A stretch of 64,000 bases of DNA from Pontibacterium granulatum (GCF_029961155.1 NZ_JASBRH010000002.1:186001-250000), one strand, 5' to 3'; positions 17,953 through 27,290 are shown, counted from the first letter of the stretch. The notes: generated from the sequence alone by a model not told the origin. Made by a program: numbers and translations.

Positions 17953-18381
17953 ATGTTTACCAAGATACTTTTGCCGGTAGATCTATCGCATGAAGACCAT
18001 ATTCGTGAACTGATGCGGGTGGCCGCCAAAATGGTGGAAGGTGAGTCACCGGAAGTACATATGCTCTATGTGGATCAGAGCCTGATCCACACCGCCGGTT
18101 ATCCACATCTGGACGAACAGAGTCTTGCGGATCATCGTCGTGATGCAAAAGCGACCATGGATCGTTTATTGGCGGCGCTGCCTGCAGGTTTGGCCGGATT
18201 CAGTCACTGTCGCGAAGGTACGGCCCATGATCAGATCCTGGAAACCGCGGAAGAGCTGGGCGTGAACGTCATCGTGATGATGGCACGTAAGCCCGGTATC
18301 AGCAGCTACTTTATCGGCTCCAATGCCGAGCGGGTGGTTCGACATGCAGGTTGTTCGGTGGTGATCGTCCGGCAGGACTAA
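17953..18381 (+). CDS. Universal stress protein A family, TRAP-linked
   Basis: A 142-residue UspA-fold protein starting at ATG 17953, with the GGGGGAGGG at the dctM end serving as ribosome site; TTG 17950 would add one residue. The nucleotide-binding signature is present near the C-terminus (IGSNAERVVRHAGCSVVIV), so ATP binding is likely. Placement as the last gene of a TRAP operon parallels TeaD of the ectoine transporter in Halomonas, which regulates transport by binding ATP. A similar role here is inference from position. Confidence 0.85.
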   Translation: MFTKILLPVDLSHEDHIRELMRVAAKMVEGESPEVHMLYVDQSLIHTAGYPHLDEQSLADHRRDAKATMDRLLAALPAGLAGFSHCREGTAHDQILETAEELGVNVIVMMARKPGISSYFIGSNAERVVRHAGCSVVIVRQD

Positions 18382-18405
18382 ACACGATTCTGACTGCTTG
18401 AAAAC

Positions 18406-18437
18406 AGAGGCCCGACTGACAATCGGGCCTCTTTTTC
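18406..18437 (+). terminator. Terminator of the TRAP-usp operon
   Basis: AGAGGCCCGA (18406-18415) pairs with TCGGGCCTCT (18423-18432) around a 7-base loop, followed by a run of five T. This is a textbook intrinsic terminator 25 bases after the usp stop. Confidence 0.92.
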
Positions 18438-18478
18438 TATACTGGTGAGTAATTAAGTCAAAACATTGGTGAACAGAA

Positions 18479-18865
18479 ATGAATAAAGCAAAACGAATTG
18501 TCGCTTCAGTTCTTGTCATGATGTTGGGTCTTATCCAGCTGCCGGTAGCGCACGCAGCGGTTATTACGACCGATCAGGCGATCCAGGCACAGCAGGGAGA
18601 CATTGATCGTACACGGTTGCTCTCTCTATTAGAGAAAGAGGAGTTGCAGCAACAGCTTACCGCGTATGGCGTGGACGCTGCGCTAGCCGCTGAAAGGATT
18701 CAGAGCATGAGCGATGCCGAGGTGGCGATGCTTAATGCCAAGCTGGATGAGATGCCAGCAGGTGAAGGGATTCTCGGTTTGGCGGCCTTGTTCTTTATCG
18801 TATTCATAATTACGGATGCATTGGGTGCAACGGATGTTTTCACCTTTGTTAAGCCTATCCGATGA
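18479..18865 (+). CDS. PA2779-family exported small membrane protein
   Basis: A 128-residue protein with a signal peptide (residues ~1-27, ending PVAHAA), a charged helical middle (LLSLLEKEELQQQLTAYGV) and a C-terminal membrane segment (GILGLAALFFIVFIITDALGATDVFTF). This layout and the closing ITDALGATDVF match the PA2779 family of Pseudomonas, function unknown. It overlaps the following peptidase gene by four bases (ATGA), so the two are coupled; in other gammaproteobacteria the two families also occur together. It may be a partner or substrate of that peptidase, which is inference. Confidence 0.75.
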   Translation: MNKAKRIVASVLVMMLGLIQLPVAHAAVITTDQAIQAQQGDIDRTRLLSLLEKEELQQQLTAYGVDAALAAERIQSMSDAEVAMLNAKLDEMPAGEGILGLAALFFIVFIITDALGATDVFTFVKPIR

Positions 18866-19866
18866 GCGGGCTTCCCGCGCTTCTGAATGCGCTGAAACTC
18901 AGTCTATGGCTGGTCCTCGGAAGCCTGTTTCTTTCCGGATGCAGTCATCAGGCTGTTTGGCGCGAGCAGGTCGATGATCAACTGCAATTGCCTGTTCGCG
19001 TCGAGTTGGCTGACACGCCGTTTTTCCCTCAAACCGAATACCACTGTGGACCTGCCGCGTTGGCTACGGTGCTGGCTGCGACAGGTGTCGAAACCACTCC
19101 CGATGAACTGACGCCATACGTTTATCTCCCCGAACGGCAGGGTAGCTTGCAGATCGATCTTGTATCGACAACAAGGCGATATGAGCGATTGCCCTACGCG
19201 CTCAAGGAGGGCTTGGATGCACTCTTTACCGAAGTGGCGAACAACTATCCCGTCCTGGTGATGCAGAACCTGGGTTTTGACTGGTTCCCGCAATGGCACT
19301 ATGCGGTGGTGGTCGGATACGATCTGGATCAGGAGACCGTTACGCTGCGATCGGGAGAAGAGAAGCGGCATGTGGTGCCGATCTATACCTTCGATAAAAC
19401 CTGGGAGCGGGCACAACGTTGGGCAATGGTGGCCGCATCGCCTGACCGCATACCGGTAACCGCTGATGTTCACAACTTTGTGCGTGTGGTGAATGGTGTG
19501 GAAAAGCTGCATCCCGACGCCGCGATTACGGCATACCAGCATGGGGTAGAGCGCTGGCAAGACAACGCGCTGCTCTGGCTGGCACTTGGCAATGCGTTGT
19601 ATGACCAACAGCAGTTTCAGGATTCAGTGAGAACCTATCGTCAGGCTCTCCAGACTCATCCTGAGAACGTATTGCTGTGGAATAATTACGCTTACGCGCT
19701 GCGCTCAGTGGAGTGCGGTGAAGCATCCCGAGCGGCGATTCACTGTGCTGTTCAGATTAAGCCCGATGACCTGCTGTTAAGGGATAGCCTCGTCGAGTTA
19801 CACCAGCATAAAGAGGCAAATGGATTGCTTTGTGATGTGGTGCATTGTCCACACCGAACGCAGTAG
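18862..19866 (+). CDS. PA2778-family C39-like peptidase lipoprotein with TPR
   Basis: A 334-residue protein predicted to be a lipoprotein: hydrophobic N-terminus and lipobox LSGC with Cys27. A C39-like papain-fold domain follows, with oxyanion Q57 and catalytic C62 in FFPQTEYHCGPAA, and H146 in QWHYAVVVGY. The C-terminal ~130 residues hold tetratricopeptide-like repeats (AITAYQHGVERWQDNALLWL, YRQALQTHPENVLLWNNYAYA). C39-type domains cleave leader peptides or process secreted proteins; here, the absence of ABC transporter domains and the lipobox point to a free-standing envelope peptidase. Substrate unknown; the coupled upstream gene product is the obvious candidate partner. Confidence 0.78.
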   Translation: MSGLPALLNALKLSLWLVLGSLFLSGCSHQAVWREQVDDQLQLPVRVELADTPFFPQTEYHCGPAALATVLAATGVETTPDELTPYVYLPERQGSLQIDLVSTTRRYERLPYALKEGLDALFTEVANNYPVLVMQNLGFDWFPQWHYAVVVGYDLDQETVTLRSGEEKRHVVPIYTFDKTWERAQRWAMVAASPDRIPVTADVHNFVRVVNGVEKLHPDAAITAYQHGVERWQDNALLWLALGNALYDQQQFQDSVRTYRQALQTHPENVLLWNNYAYALRSVECGEASRAAIHCAVQIKPDDLLLRDSLVELHQHKEANGLLCDVVHCPHRTQ

Positions 19867-20754
19867 TTACTGATCCAGATGTAAGCGTGGCCGGATAAAC
19901 TCGATAAATGCGTTGATACGTGAAGAGAGGGCGGTGTTTCGGTAATACACCGCCTGAACCTGTTCGCGCGGATTGGGTGATTGCATCTCGTTTTCCAAAA
20001 CCTTGAGCAAACGTCCGTCGGCGAGATCTTGTTGCACCATAAAATCGGAGAAACAGCCGATCCCTTCCCCGGCCAAACAGGCCTGCCGTAAGACTTCACC
20101 GCTACTTGCTGCCAGATCAGGCTTGATCTCCAGTCCTTCACCGACAGGCCATTTGTTGAGGCGGCTAGGGGGAATAAAGCCCAATAGCCGGTGGTCTGAC
20201 AGTTGTTCGACCGTCTGTGGGGTAGCCTTTCGTTCCAGATACTCCGGACTGGCCAATAAGTGCAGGCGAGACCGCCCCAGTAACGTGGCGTGCAACGAGG
20301 AGTCTTCGAGCTGGCCGATACGGATCGCCACATCGGTGCGCTTTTCCAGCAGATCGATAATGCCTTCGCTGGTGCTCAGCTCCAGGTGAATCTCCGGATA
20401 TTGTTCACGAAACTCGCCCAGTAGTGGCACCAGTTGATGCAGCATAAACGGCGTTGCTGCATCCACCCGCAAGCGTCCCTTAGGTTGGTCCATGCGCAGC
20501 CGGAGTTGTTCCTCTGCCGATTCCAGCTGTTGCAGCCCTTGCCGGATATTCGTCACAAACAGTTCGCCCTCTTCAGTCAGGGAGATGCGGCGTGTTGTTC
20601 GTTGTAGCAGGGTGACACCGAGCTGTTTTTCAAGACGTTGAATCGCCCGTGATACCTTGGCCACCGGTACATCGAGTTGGTTGGCGGCGGGTGAAAAGCC
20701 GCCACAGTCCACCACGGAGAGCAGCAGTTCTAGGTCGTCAGATCGGCTTATCAT
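19867..20754 (-). CDS. LysR-family regulator divergent from MFS exporter
   Basis: A 295-residue LysR-type regulator of the CrgA/YafC-like subgroup: helix-turn-helix VVDCGGFSPAANQLDVPVAK with VSRAIQRLEKQLGVTLLQRT, then LTEEGE, and an effector domain typical of that subgroup (VDAATPFMLHQLVPLLGEF). It is transcribed away from the MFS gene with a 99-bp shared promoter region containing AT-rich imperfect palindromes (ATAATTTGTTATTAAT). It likely controls the exporter and itself. The ligand is unknown. Confidence 0.88.
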   Translation of the reverse strand: MISRSDDLELLLSVVDCGGFSPAANQLDVPVAKVSRAIQRLEKQLGVTLLQRTTRRISLTEEGELFVTNIRQGLQQLESAEEQLRLRMDQPKGRLRVDAATPFMLHQLVPLLGEFREQYPEIHLELSTSEGIIDLLEKRTDVAIRIGQLEDSSLHATLLGRSRLHLLASPEYLERKATPQTVEQLSDHRLLGFIPPSRLNKWPVGEGLEIKPDLAASSGEVLRQACLAGEGIGCFSDFMVQQDLADGRLLKVLENEMQSPNPREQVQAVYYRNTALSSRINAFIEFIRPRLHLDQ

Positions 20755-20853
20755 TACACTTTCATCAAAAATAATTTGTTATTAATGCGGTTTTTGTTGA
20801 TAGTCTGGATCGAGACAATAGCTCCGTCAATTAAATCTTGCGGGAGCTAATCC

Positions 20854-22035
20854 ATGCCTATCGCGTTGTTTGCACTCACACTGAGTGCATTCGCTATCGG
20901 TACCACCGAGTTTGTTATTGTCGGTCTGGTGCCTACCATCGCCCAGGATCTGGGTGTATCCCTGCCATCGGCAGGTTTGTTAGTGAGTCTGTATGCTCTG
21001 GGTGTTGCTGTGGGCGCACCGGTGCTCACGGCCCTGACCGGTCGCTGGAATCGTAAAGTGGTGCTGCTGGCGTTGATGGCCCTGTTTGTGGCAGGGAACT
21101 TGATGGCGTGGCTTGCACCGGGGTACGAATCCCTGATCACGGCCCGTGTCCTGACAGGTCTGGCCCACGGCGTGTTCTTCTCAATCGGATCAACGATCGC
21201 AACAAGCCTGGTCGCTAAAGACAAAGAGGCGAGTGCGATTGCGATCATGTTTACGGGGCTGACAGTTGCACTGGTAACCGGCGTTCCACTGGGTACCTGG
21301 ATAGGTCAGGAATTCGGCTGGCGAGCAACCTTCCTGGTGGTGTCCCTGCTGGGTGTGATCGCTTTCATCGGCAGTGCGCTACTGATCCCTCGTGATCTTA
21401 AACAAGCTAAACCAGCGCGTTTGTCCCAGCAGCTAAGTGTACTGACGCAGCCACGTCTGTTACTGGTGTACGCGATGACCGCAGTGGGTTACGGCGGTAC
21501 CTTCGTTGCTTTTACCTTTCTGGCGCCCATCCTTGAACAGGTGTCTGGTTTTGCTTCCAGTTCGGTGGCGCTGCTGCTGTTGGTGTACGGGGTATCCGTC
21601 GCTGTCGGCAATATCTGGGGCGGAAAGATGGCCGACCGTATGGGACCGGTTAAAGCGCTGCACATCATCTTTACCGCGTTGGCGTTGGTGCTGGTGGCCT
21701 TTACCTTTACCGCCGGAAACCAGATCACTGCTGTACTGACCGTGTTGGTGTGGGGTGCCTTTGCATTTGGTAACGTACCCGGTTTACAGGTGTATGTGGT
21801 GAAGCTGGCCGAGAAACACACACCACAGGCCGTGGATGTGGCGTCGGGTCTGAACATCGCAGCGTTCAATGTGGGCATCGCTGTTGGTGCTTATGTCGGT
21901 GGTTTAATTGTGGACTCCATGACGCTGATGGATACCCCTTGGATCGGCGCAATCATTGTTTTTTTGGCACTGTTACTGACGCGACTTTCCGGCTTTCTGG
22001 ATAATCGGGGGCAGCCGAATGTGGTCGTGGTTTAA
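20854..22035 (+). CDS. MFS exporter, YdhP/AraJ-like
   Basis: A 393-residue major facilitator with twelve hydrophobic segments. The N-terminal TEFVIVGLVPTIAQDLGVS and the loop 2-3 region TGRWNRKVVLLALMALF resemble the DHA1 exporters AraJ, YdhP and SotB of E. coli, which export sugars or drugs. The ribosome site GCGGGAG precedes the ATG. It is divergent from the LysR gene above, its probable regulator. The substrate cannot be told from sequence. Confidence 0.88.
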   Translation: MPIALFALTLSAFAIGTTEFVIVGLVPTIAQDLGVSLPSAGLLVSLYALGVAVGAPVLTALTGRWNRKVVLLALMALFVAGNLMAWLAPGYESLITARVLTGLAHGVFFSIGSTIATSLVAKDKEASAIAIMFTGLTVALVTGVPLGTWIGQEFGWRATFLVVSLLGVIAFIGSALLIPRDLKQAKPARLSQQLSVLTQPRLLLVYAMTAVGYGGTFVAFTFLAPILEQVSGFASSSVALLLLVYGVSVAVGNIWGGKMADRMGPVKALHIIFTALALVLVAFTFTAGNQITAVLTVLVWGAFAFGNVPGLQVYVVKLAEKHTPQAVDVASGLNIAAFNVGIAVGAYVGGLIVDSMTLMDTPWIGAIIVFLALLLTRLSGFLDNRGQPNVVVV

Positions 22036-22039
22036 CGGT

Positions 22040-22112
22040 CGTAGGGTGCTGTAGCGTAGCGTATTGCACCGGGTATTCTCAGGTTTGGTGGTGCGTTGCA
22101 ACGCACCCTACG
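22040..22112. repeat. Palindromic REP-like intergenic repeat
   Basis: CGTAGGGTGC at 22040-22049 pairs with GCACCCTACG at 22103-22112, enclosing a second perfect 18-base palindrome GGTGCGTTGCAACGCACC (22090-22107). This is the layout of a REP-type extragenic element. It follows the MFS stop and precedes the hydrogenase promoter, and could also act as a terminator-like barrier. I see no second copy in this window. Confidence 0.6.
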
Positions 22113-22209
22113 TAAGCTACCGCCTAAGACCTTTGTCGCTGCCAACTGACTTACCGCTTGCCCCGCAATGCTGGTAAGTCAGTTATCCCTCTTTTTCTGT
22201 ATATCTCTC

Positions 22210-22222
22210 CAGGCTGTTGATT
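22210..22222 (-). promoter_or_regulatory. Possible IHF site upstream of hupS
   Basis: CAGGCTGTTGATT matches the reverse form of the IHF consensus (YAANNNNTTGATW) with one mismatch. It sits about 20 bp upstream of the -24 element, where IHF bends DNA at many sigma-54 promoters to bring the activator in contact. Confidence 0.35.
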
Positions 22223-22240
22223 ATTAGTGGTTTTTAAACT

Positions 22241-22256
22241 TGGCCCGCTCTTTGCT
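22241..22256 (+). promoter_or_regulatory. Sigma-54 (-24/-12) promoter of hupSLC
   Basis: TGGCCCGCTCTTTGCT matches the sigma-54 consensus TGGCACRNNNNTTGCW with a single change, with GG and GC at the required spacing. It lies about 140 bp before the hupS start. The locus encodes a sigma-54 activator (HupR), and a nearly identical sequence occurs before hupD, which supports the call. Confidence 0.8.
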
Positions 22257-22394
22257 GAAGCTATAGCTGACCAATAAAAAACTATAAAGCTGAACACTGT
22301 TTGCTGCCGCGCTATGAGCACCTTTTCGCATCTGGGGTGAGTGTGTAGGACCGAGCAGTGCTTCTTCAGCGGTATCACTGCCGGAGAGAGCCGA

Positions 22395-23474
22395 ATGTCC
22401 CAAATTGAAACCTTCTACGAAGTTATGCGGCGACAGGGGATAACCCGTCGTAGCTTCCTGAAATACTGTAGCCTGACTGCCGCGGCGCTGGGTCTGGGGC
22501 CAACGTTTGCGCCGCAGATTGCGCACGCGATGGAGACCAAAGAGCGTACGCCCGTACTGTGGCTGCACGGTCTGGAATGTACCTGTTGTTCCGAGTCCTT
22601 TATCCGTTCTGCGCACCCGTTGGTAAAAGACGTGGTGCTGTCGATGATCTCCCTGGACTACGACGACACGCTGATGGCGTCGGCTGGTCACCAGGCGGAA
22701 GAAGTTCTGCACGAGACGATCAAGAAATACAAAGGTAAGTACATCCTTGCTGTAGAAGGGAATCCACCCCTGAACGAAGACGGCATGTTTTGTATCTCGG
22801 GCGGTAAACCCTTTGTGGAAAAACTGAAGTACGCTGCGAAAGATGCCGCTGCGATTATCGCCTGGGGTTCCTGTGCATCCTGGGGTTGTGTGCAGGCCGC
22901 ACGTCCAAACCCAACCCAGGCGGTGCCGATCCACAAGGTGATCACCGACAAACCGATCATCAAAGTACCGGGCTGTCCACCGATCGCGGAGGTTATGACC
23001 GGTGTGATCACCTATATGCTGACCTTCGGCAAGATGCCTGAACTGGACCGTCAGGGCCGCCCGAAGATGTTCTACAGTCAGCGTATCCACGATAAATGCT
23101 ACCGTCGTCCGCACTTCGATGCCGGTCAGTTTGTTGAGCAGTGGGATGACGAAGGCGCACGCAAAGGTTACTGCCTGTACAAGGTGGGCTGTAAAGGGCC
23201 GACTACTTACAACGCTTGTTCCACCGTGCGCTGGAACGAAGGTGTCTCCTTCCCGATCCAGGCCGGTCACGGGTGTATCGGTTGTTCCGAAGACGGCTTC
23301 TGGGATAAGGGCTCGTTCTACGACCGACTCTCCAACATTCCGCAGTTCGGCATCGAGAAAAATGCCGATGAAATTGGTACCGCTGTCGCGGGTGGTGTAG
23401 GTGCTGCGATCGCTGCACACGCTGCAGTAAGTGCTATCAAACGTGCGCAGCATAAAGGAGACCAGGAATCATGA
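22395..23474 (+). CDS. hupS: Uptake [NiFe]-hydrogenase small subunit
   Basis: This subunit carries the iron-sulfur chain that takes electrons from the NiFe site to the membrane cytochrome. I start it at ATG 22395, giving 359 residues beginning [11 protein letters not shown]; the frame is open further upstream but lacks a good start. A twin-arginine signal (ITRRSFLKY) precedes a hydrophobic stretch, so the folded heterodimer is exported by Tat. Cluster ligands: [21 protein letters not shown], and the medial/distal region [18 protein letters not shown] and ASWGC include the two extra cysteines that give the [4Fe-3S] proximal cluster of oxygen-tolerant group 1d enzymes. A C-terminal hydrophobic helix ([16 protein letters not shown]) would anchor it. 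Overlaps hupL by four bases. Confidence 0.96.
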   Translation: MSQIETFYEVMRRQGITRRSFLKYCSLTAAALGLGPTFAPQIAHAMETKERTPVLWLHGLECTCCSESFIRSAHPLVKDVVLSMISLDYDDTLMASAGHQAEEVLHETIKKYKGKYILAVEGNPPLNEDGMFCISGGKPFVEKLKYAAKDAAAIIAWGSCASWGCVQAARPNPTQAVPIHKVITDKPIIKVPGCPPIAEVMTGVITYMLTFGKMPELDRQGRPKMFYSQRIHDKCYRRPHFDAGQFVEQWDDEGARKGYCLYKVGCKGPTTYNACSTVRWNEGVSFPIQAGHGCIGCSEDGFWDKGSFYDRLSNIPQFGIEKNADEIGTAVAGGVGAAIAAHAAVSAIKRAQHKGDQES

Positions 23475-25279
23475 GCACCCAACTGAATGCAAAAAATCTG
23501 GACAACAGCGGACGCCGGGTGGTTGTTGATCCTGTAACCCGAATTGAAGGGCACATGCGTTGCGAAGTGAACGTGGATGAGAACAACGTCATCCGCAACG
23601 CAGTGTCGACCGGCACCATGTGGCGCGGTCTGGAAGTGATTCTGAAAGGCCGTGACCCACGTGATGCCTGGGCGTTTGTCGAGCGTATCTGCGGTGTGTG
23701 TACGGGTACCCACGCGTTAACCTCCGTTCGAGCAGTCGAGGATGCGCTGGGTATTCAGGTTCCGCTGAACGCGCACCTTATTCGTCACCTGATGGACAAA
23801 ACCCTGCAGGTGCATGACCACATCGTACATTTCTACCACCTGCACGCGCTGGACTGGGTCAACCCGGTGAACGCGCTGAAAGCAGATCCGATCAAAACCT
23901 CGGAACTGCAGAAGATGGTTTCACCGCGTCACGCTAAATCCAGCCCCGGTTACTTCAAGGACGTGCAGACCCGCCTGAAGAAGTTTGTCGAAACCGGTCA
24001 GTTGGGTCTGTTCGCCAACGGATACTGGGATAACCCGGCGTACAAACTGCCGCCGGAAGCGGATCTGATGGCGGTGTCTCACTATCTGGAAGCGCTGGAT
24101 TTCCAGAAAGAGATCGTCAAGATCCACACCATCTTCGGCGGTAAGAACCCGCACCCGAATTACATGGTGGGTGGCGTGTCCTGTGCGATCAATCTCGATG
24201 GTACGGGTGCCTCCGGTGCACCGGTGAATATGACTAGCCTGAATTTCGTGCTGGAGCGTATCCGCGAAGCGCAGGAGTTCACCAAGAACGTCTACATTCC
24301 GGATGTAATGGCCGTCGCGTCTATCTACAAAGACTGGTTGTACGGCGGCGGTCTGGCGTCTGAAAACGTGCTTTCCTACGGGACTTACACCCAGGTACCT
24401 TACGACAAGTCCACTGACCTGCTGCCCGCCGGTGCCATCGTGAACGGCAACTGGGACGAGATCCATCCGGTGGATGTGCGTGATCCGGAACAGATCCAGG
24501 AGTTTGTCGATCACTCCTGGTACACCTACGCAGACGGCAAGAAAGGCCTGCACCCGTGGGATGGCGAGACTGAGCCGAAGTTCGAACTGGGCCCGAACAC
24601 CGTGGGTACCAAGACCAACATCAAAGAGTTGGATGAGTCCGCCAAGTACAGCTGGATCAAGGCACCGCGCTGGCGTGGTCACGCGATGGAAGTGGGTCCA
24701 CTGCCGCGTTACATCATCGCGTACCTGTCGGGTAAAGAGTATGTGCAGGAGCAGGTGGATCGCTCGCTGTCGGCATTCAACCAAAACACCGGTCTGGATC
24801 TGGGACTGAAACAGTTCCTGCCGTCTACGCTGGGCCGTACTCTGGCGCGTGCGTTGGAGTGCGAACTCTGTGCCGATACCATGCTGGACGACTGGCACCA
24901 GCTGGTGAACAACATCAAGAACGGTGACAGCTCCACGGCCAACGTGGATAAGTGGGATCCAAGCAGCTGGCCAAAAGAGGCACAGGGCGTGGGTATTAAC
25001 GAAGCGCCACGGGGTGCGTTGGGTCATTGGATCAAGATCAAAGACGGCAAGATCGAAAACTACCAGGCGATCGTACCGACCACCTGGAACGGTTGTCCGC
25101 GTGACGGTGAGGGTAACATCGGCGCCTTTGAAGCCGCGCTGCTGAACACCCCGATGGAGCGTCCGGAAGAACCGGTTGAGATCCTGCGTACCCTGCACAG
25201 CTTCGACCCGTGTCTGGCGTGTTCTACCCACGTGATGTCTGAAGACGGTCAGGAGCTGACCAAAGTAAAAATCCGGTAA
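23471..25279 (+). CDS. hupL: Uptake [NiFe]-hydrogenase large subunit
   Basis: The 602-residue catalytic subunit splits H2 at its NiFe site. Both ligand motifs are intact: [11 protein letters not shown] near the N-terminus and DPCLACSTH near the C-terminus. Fifteen residues ([15 protein letters not shown]) follow the last His and should be cut off by HupD after nickel insertion, so the mature protein ends at about residue 587. It has no signal of its own and would be carried through Tat with HupS. The ATG lies within the ATGA overlap with hupS. Strong antisense open frames here are codon-bias artefacts. Confidence 0.97.
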   Translation: MSTQLNAKNLDNSGRRVVVDPVTRIEGHMRCEVNVDENNVIRNAVSTGTMWRGLEVILKGRDPRDAWAFVERICGVCTGTHALTSVRAVEDALGIQVPLNAHLIRHLMDKTLQVHDHIVHFYHLHALDWVNPVNALKADPIKTSELQKMVSPRHAKSSPGYFKDVQTRLKKFVETGQLGLFANGYWDNPAYKLPPEADLMAVSHYLEALDFQKEIVKIHTIFGGKNPHPNYMVGGVSCAINLDGTGASGAPVNMTSLNFVLERIREAQEFTKNVYIPDVMAVASIYKDWLYGGGLASENVLSYGTYTQVPYDKSTDLLPAGAIVNGNWDEIHPVDVRDPEQIQEFVDHSWYTYADGKKGLHPWDGETEPKFELGPNTVGTKTNIKELDESAKYSWIKAPRWRGHAMEVGPLPRYIIAYLSGKEYVQEQVDRSLSAFNQNTGLDLGLKQFLPSTLGRTLARALECELCADTMLDDWHQLVNNIKNGDSSTANVDKWDPSSWPKEAQGVGINEAPRGALGHWIKIKDGKIENYQAIVPTTWNGCPRDGEGNIGAFEAALLNTPMERPEEPVEILRTLHSFDPCLACSTHVMSEDGQELTKVKIR

Positions 25280-25339
25280 TGCCTGATGCGCGGGGCTGGC
25301 TGCATCCGGACCCGCGCGGCATCCGAGGAGGTTATAACC

Positions 25340-26083
25340 ATGACTATGTCAGTAAAAGACGACGACCTGCTTACCGGAGAAGCGACCGCACAGGAGCAAC
25401 AACTCGTCCGTAAACAGACGGCGGTGTACGTGTACGAAGCACCGGTACGTTTGTGGCACTGGGTGACGGTATTCTCTGTGCTGATCCTCTGTGTGACAGG
25501 TTACTTTATCGGGTCTCCGCTGCCGACCATGCCGGGCGAGGCGAGTGATAACTACCTGATGGGGTATATCCGGTTTGGCCATTTCGCCGCGGGTTACCTC
25601 GTAGCAATCGCCTTTGTGGGGCGGATCTACTGGGCCTTTGTGGGCAACAGCCATGCCCGTGAACTCTTCTTCCCGAAACTGCTGCGCAGAGCGTGGTGGC
25701 AAGAGGTGTGGCACGAGGGGCGTTGGTACCTGTTTCTGGAAAAAACGCCGAAGAAATACATCGGTCACAACCCGCTGGGCCAGTTGGCAATGTTCTTCTT
25801 CTTTGTACTGGGCATGATCTTCATGATCGTCACCGGTTTTACACTTTACGGTGAAGGCCTGGGGCAGGGCAGTTGGGCGGACGAGATGTTCGGCTGGGTA
25901 ATCCCGCTGATGGGGCAGAGTCAGGATGTGCACACCTGGCACCATCTGGGGATGTGGTACCTGATCATCTTTATCATGACCCATGTGTACGTAGCGGTGC
26001 GTGAAGACATCATGTCCCGCCAGAGCTTGATCTCCACCATGGTGGGGGGCTGGCGAATGTTCAAGGATGACCGTCCGGACTGA
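25340..26083 (+). CDS. hupC: Hydrogenase cytochrome b subunit
   Basis: The 247-residue membrane cytochrome takes electrons from HupS to the quinone pool and anchors the enzyme on the periplasmic face. ATG 25340 follows an excellent GAGGAGG; an upstream in-frame start at 25286 would add 18 unlikely residues. Four membrane segments carry the expected haem-ligand histidines (VRLWHWV, RFGHFAAGY, DVHTWHHLGMWY, MTHVYVAVRED). The closing region EDIMSRQSLISTMVGGWR is typical of HupC/HyaC. A short palindrome CCGGACT-G-AGTCCGG spans the stop codon. Confidence 0.94.
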   Translation: MTMSVKDDDLLTGEATAQEQQLVRKQTAVYVYEAPVRLWHWVTVFSVLILCVTGYFIGSPLPTMPGEASDNYLMGYIRFGHFAAGYLVAIAFVGRIYWAFVGNSHARELFFPKLLRRAWWQEVWHEGRWYLFLEKTPKKYIGHNPLGQLAMFFFFVLGMIFMIVTGFTLYGEGLGQGSWADEMFGWVIPLMGQSQDVHTWHHLGMWYLIIFIMTHVYVAVREDIMSRQSLISTMVGGWRMFKDDRPD

Positions 26084-26309
26084 GTCCGGGCTGTCTCCAA
26101 CTCTCTTCCGATTGCTCTGGGAGACCGTTGGTAGTCACTGGCTGGAACCTGCTTTCCCGGCTGTGATTACAGGCATTGAATCTGAAGCATCCAATTGTGG
26201 GCGCAGACAGGTTCATGATTGTCATTCAATAGTTTGGCCTGTCAAAGGATCTGATGCTGGAGGTGGGCCGTTTTTTTCAGAGTCGTTGTTTAACGTTTTG
26301 AGGTAACAG

Positions 26310-26588
26310 GTGCAGGGAGCATTACGACGACGCTTCTGTAGCCGAAAACCGGAACACCCCGGTGCGTTTCTGGAGCGTTGCTACATGAAACCGCTGGGGA
26401 TTTCCCAATCCGAACTGGCCCGTTCGCTGGCGATCTCTCGCCGTCGCGTTAACGAGATCGTCAACGGCCAGCGTGCCATCACCGCCGACACCGCTCTGCG
26501 CCTGGCAGAACGCTTTAACACCACCCCAATGTTCTGGCTGGAAAAGCAGCAGATCTGGGAGTTGTATGAGGCAAGTCGGCAAGTGTGA
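26310..26588 (+). CDS. higA: HigA-type antitoxin-like DNA-binding protein, no visible toxin
   Basis: A 92-residue XRE-family protein starting at GTG 26310 with GAGGTAAC just upstream. The helix-turn-helix is clear: LGISQSELARSLAISRRRVN then EIVNGQRAITADTALRLAER, and the pattern FNTTPMFWLEKQQIWELYEA is typical of HigA antitoxins. A HigB toxin would normally precede it, but 26084-26309 contains no toxin-like reading frame and the next gene downstream is a transposase. It is therefore an orphan: either a relic of a toxin-antitoxin pair or a free-standing regulator in the hydrogenase locus. Confidence 0.8.
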   Translation: MQGALRRRFCSRKPEHPGAFLERCYMKPLGISQSELARSLAISRRRVNEIVNGQRAITADTALRLAERFNTTPMFWLEKQQIWELYEASRQV

Positions 26589-26602
26589 TCTCAGTATGGC
26601 TA

Positions 26603-26680
26603 CCCACACAGAGCATGGGAAACAGTAGTTGGGGGGAAAGGATCTATATCTCGTTCCCACGCTCCGCGTGGGAATGCATA
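26603..26680. repeat. REP pair, left of RAYT
   Basis: Two short palindromic units stand about 30 bases apart. The first is CCCACACAGAGCATGGGA (26603-26620) and the second CCCACGCTCCGCGTGGG with TTC/GAA flanks (26652-26680, ending ATGCATA). A matching pair follows the transposase gene at 27291-27370 and a single unit occurs at 30094. This is the pattern of REP doublets mobilised by RAYT proteins. Confidence 0.8.
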
Positions 26681-26749
26681 CACCAAATAGTTTATGCTTC
26701 AGTTTCTACTTCAGTTCACGGATGAACACATGCATAGGAGGGAATCTCT

Positions 26750-27280
26750 ATGGGGAGAAGCCGCTACAAGTTCTATCAACCAGATCAACCGCACTTCATG
26801 ACACTAACGGTGTTGCACTGGATACCTGTATTTACGCGCCCGGAAACGGTCAATATCCTGCTGGAAAGTCTTGAGTATCTGAGCAAACAGCGCTTACGAA
26901 TTTATGCGTTCGTTGTTCTGGAAAACCATCTCCATCTGATTGCACAAAGTAGTCAATTAGACCGGGATATTGCTCGGTTTAAATCCTACTCAGCCCGGCG
27001 AATCATTGATTATCTGCAAGCGAGAAACGTGAAAACAATTCTTGAACAGCTCGCCTGTTATAAGAAAGCGCATAAGCAAGATCGGGAGATTCAACTCTGG
27101 CAGGAGGGTGTCCATCCTGAACTAATCCAAGAGCAAGAGATGATGCGCCATAAGATTGAGTATATTCACCAGAACCCGGTTAAGAGGGGATACGTGGATG
27201 AGGCAGCGCACTGGCGCTACTCCAGTGCGAGAAACTATGACGGTAAGAAGGGGCTGCTAGAGGTCTGTCGAGACTGGTAG
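26750..27280 (+). mobile_element. REP-associated tyrosine transposase (RAYT)
   Basis: The 176-residue protein is an IS200-like HUH-Y1 transposase of the RAYT class. The HUH motif is HLHLIA (in VVLENHLHLIAQS) and the catalytic tyrosine is probably that of FKSYSARRI. The C-terminal EYIHQNPVKRGYV and HWRYSSARNY are RAYT signatures. AGGAGG precedes the ATG. The gene is flanked on both sides by REP doublets that are its likely substrates. RAYTs are usually single-copy and inherited vertically, copying REPs around the genome rather than moving themselves. It sits between hupC and the rest of the hydrogenase genes. Confidence 0.9.
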
Positions 27281-27290
27281 TTGGGGTATA

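Noticed and set aside
16989-18029. 346-codon open frame antisense to dctM
   Set aside because: Extremely His/Gln/Asp-rich translation typical of an antisense of a membrane protein gene.
22224-23453. 409-codon open frame antisense to hupS
   Set aside because: Shadow of the strongly supported hupS frame; would also run through the sigma-54 promoter.
23921-25231. 436-codon open frame antisense to hupL
   Set aside because: Composition is rich in His, Arg and Val runs without any family motif, it mirrors the codon bias of hupL, and it has no ribosome site.
26084-26309. Possible HigB toxin upstream of higA
   Set aside because: The 79-codon frame ending at 26306 shows no RelE/HigB features and begins inside hupC.
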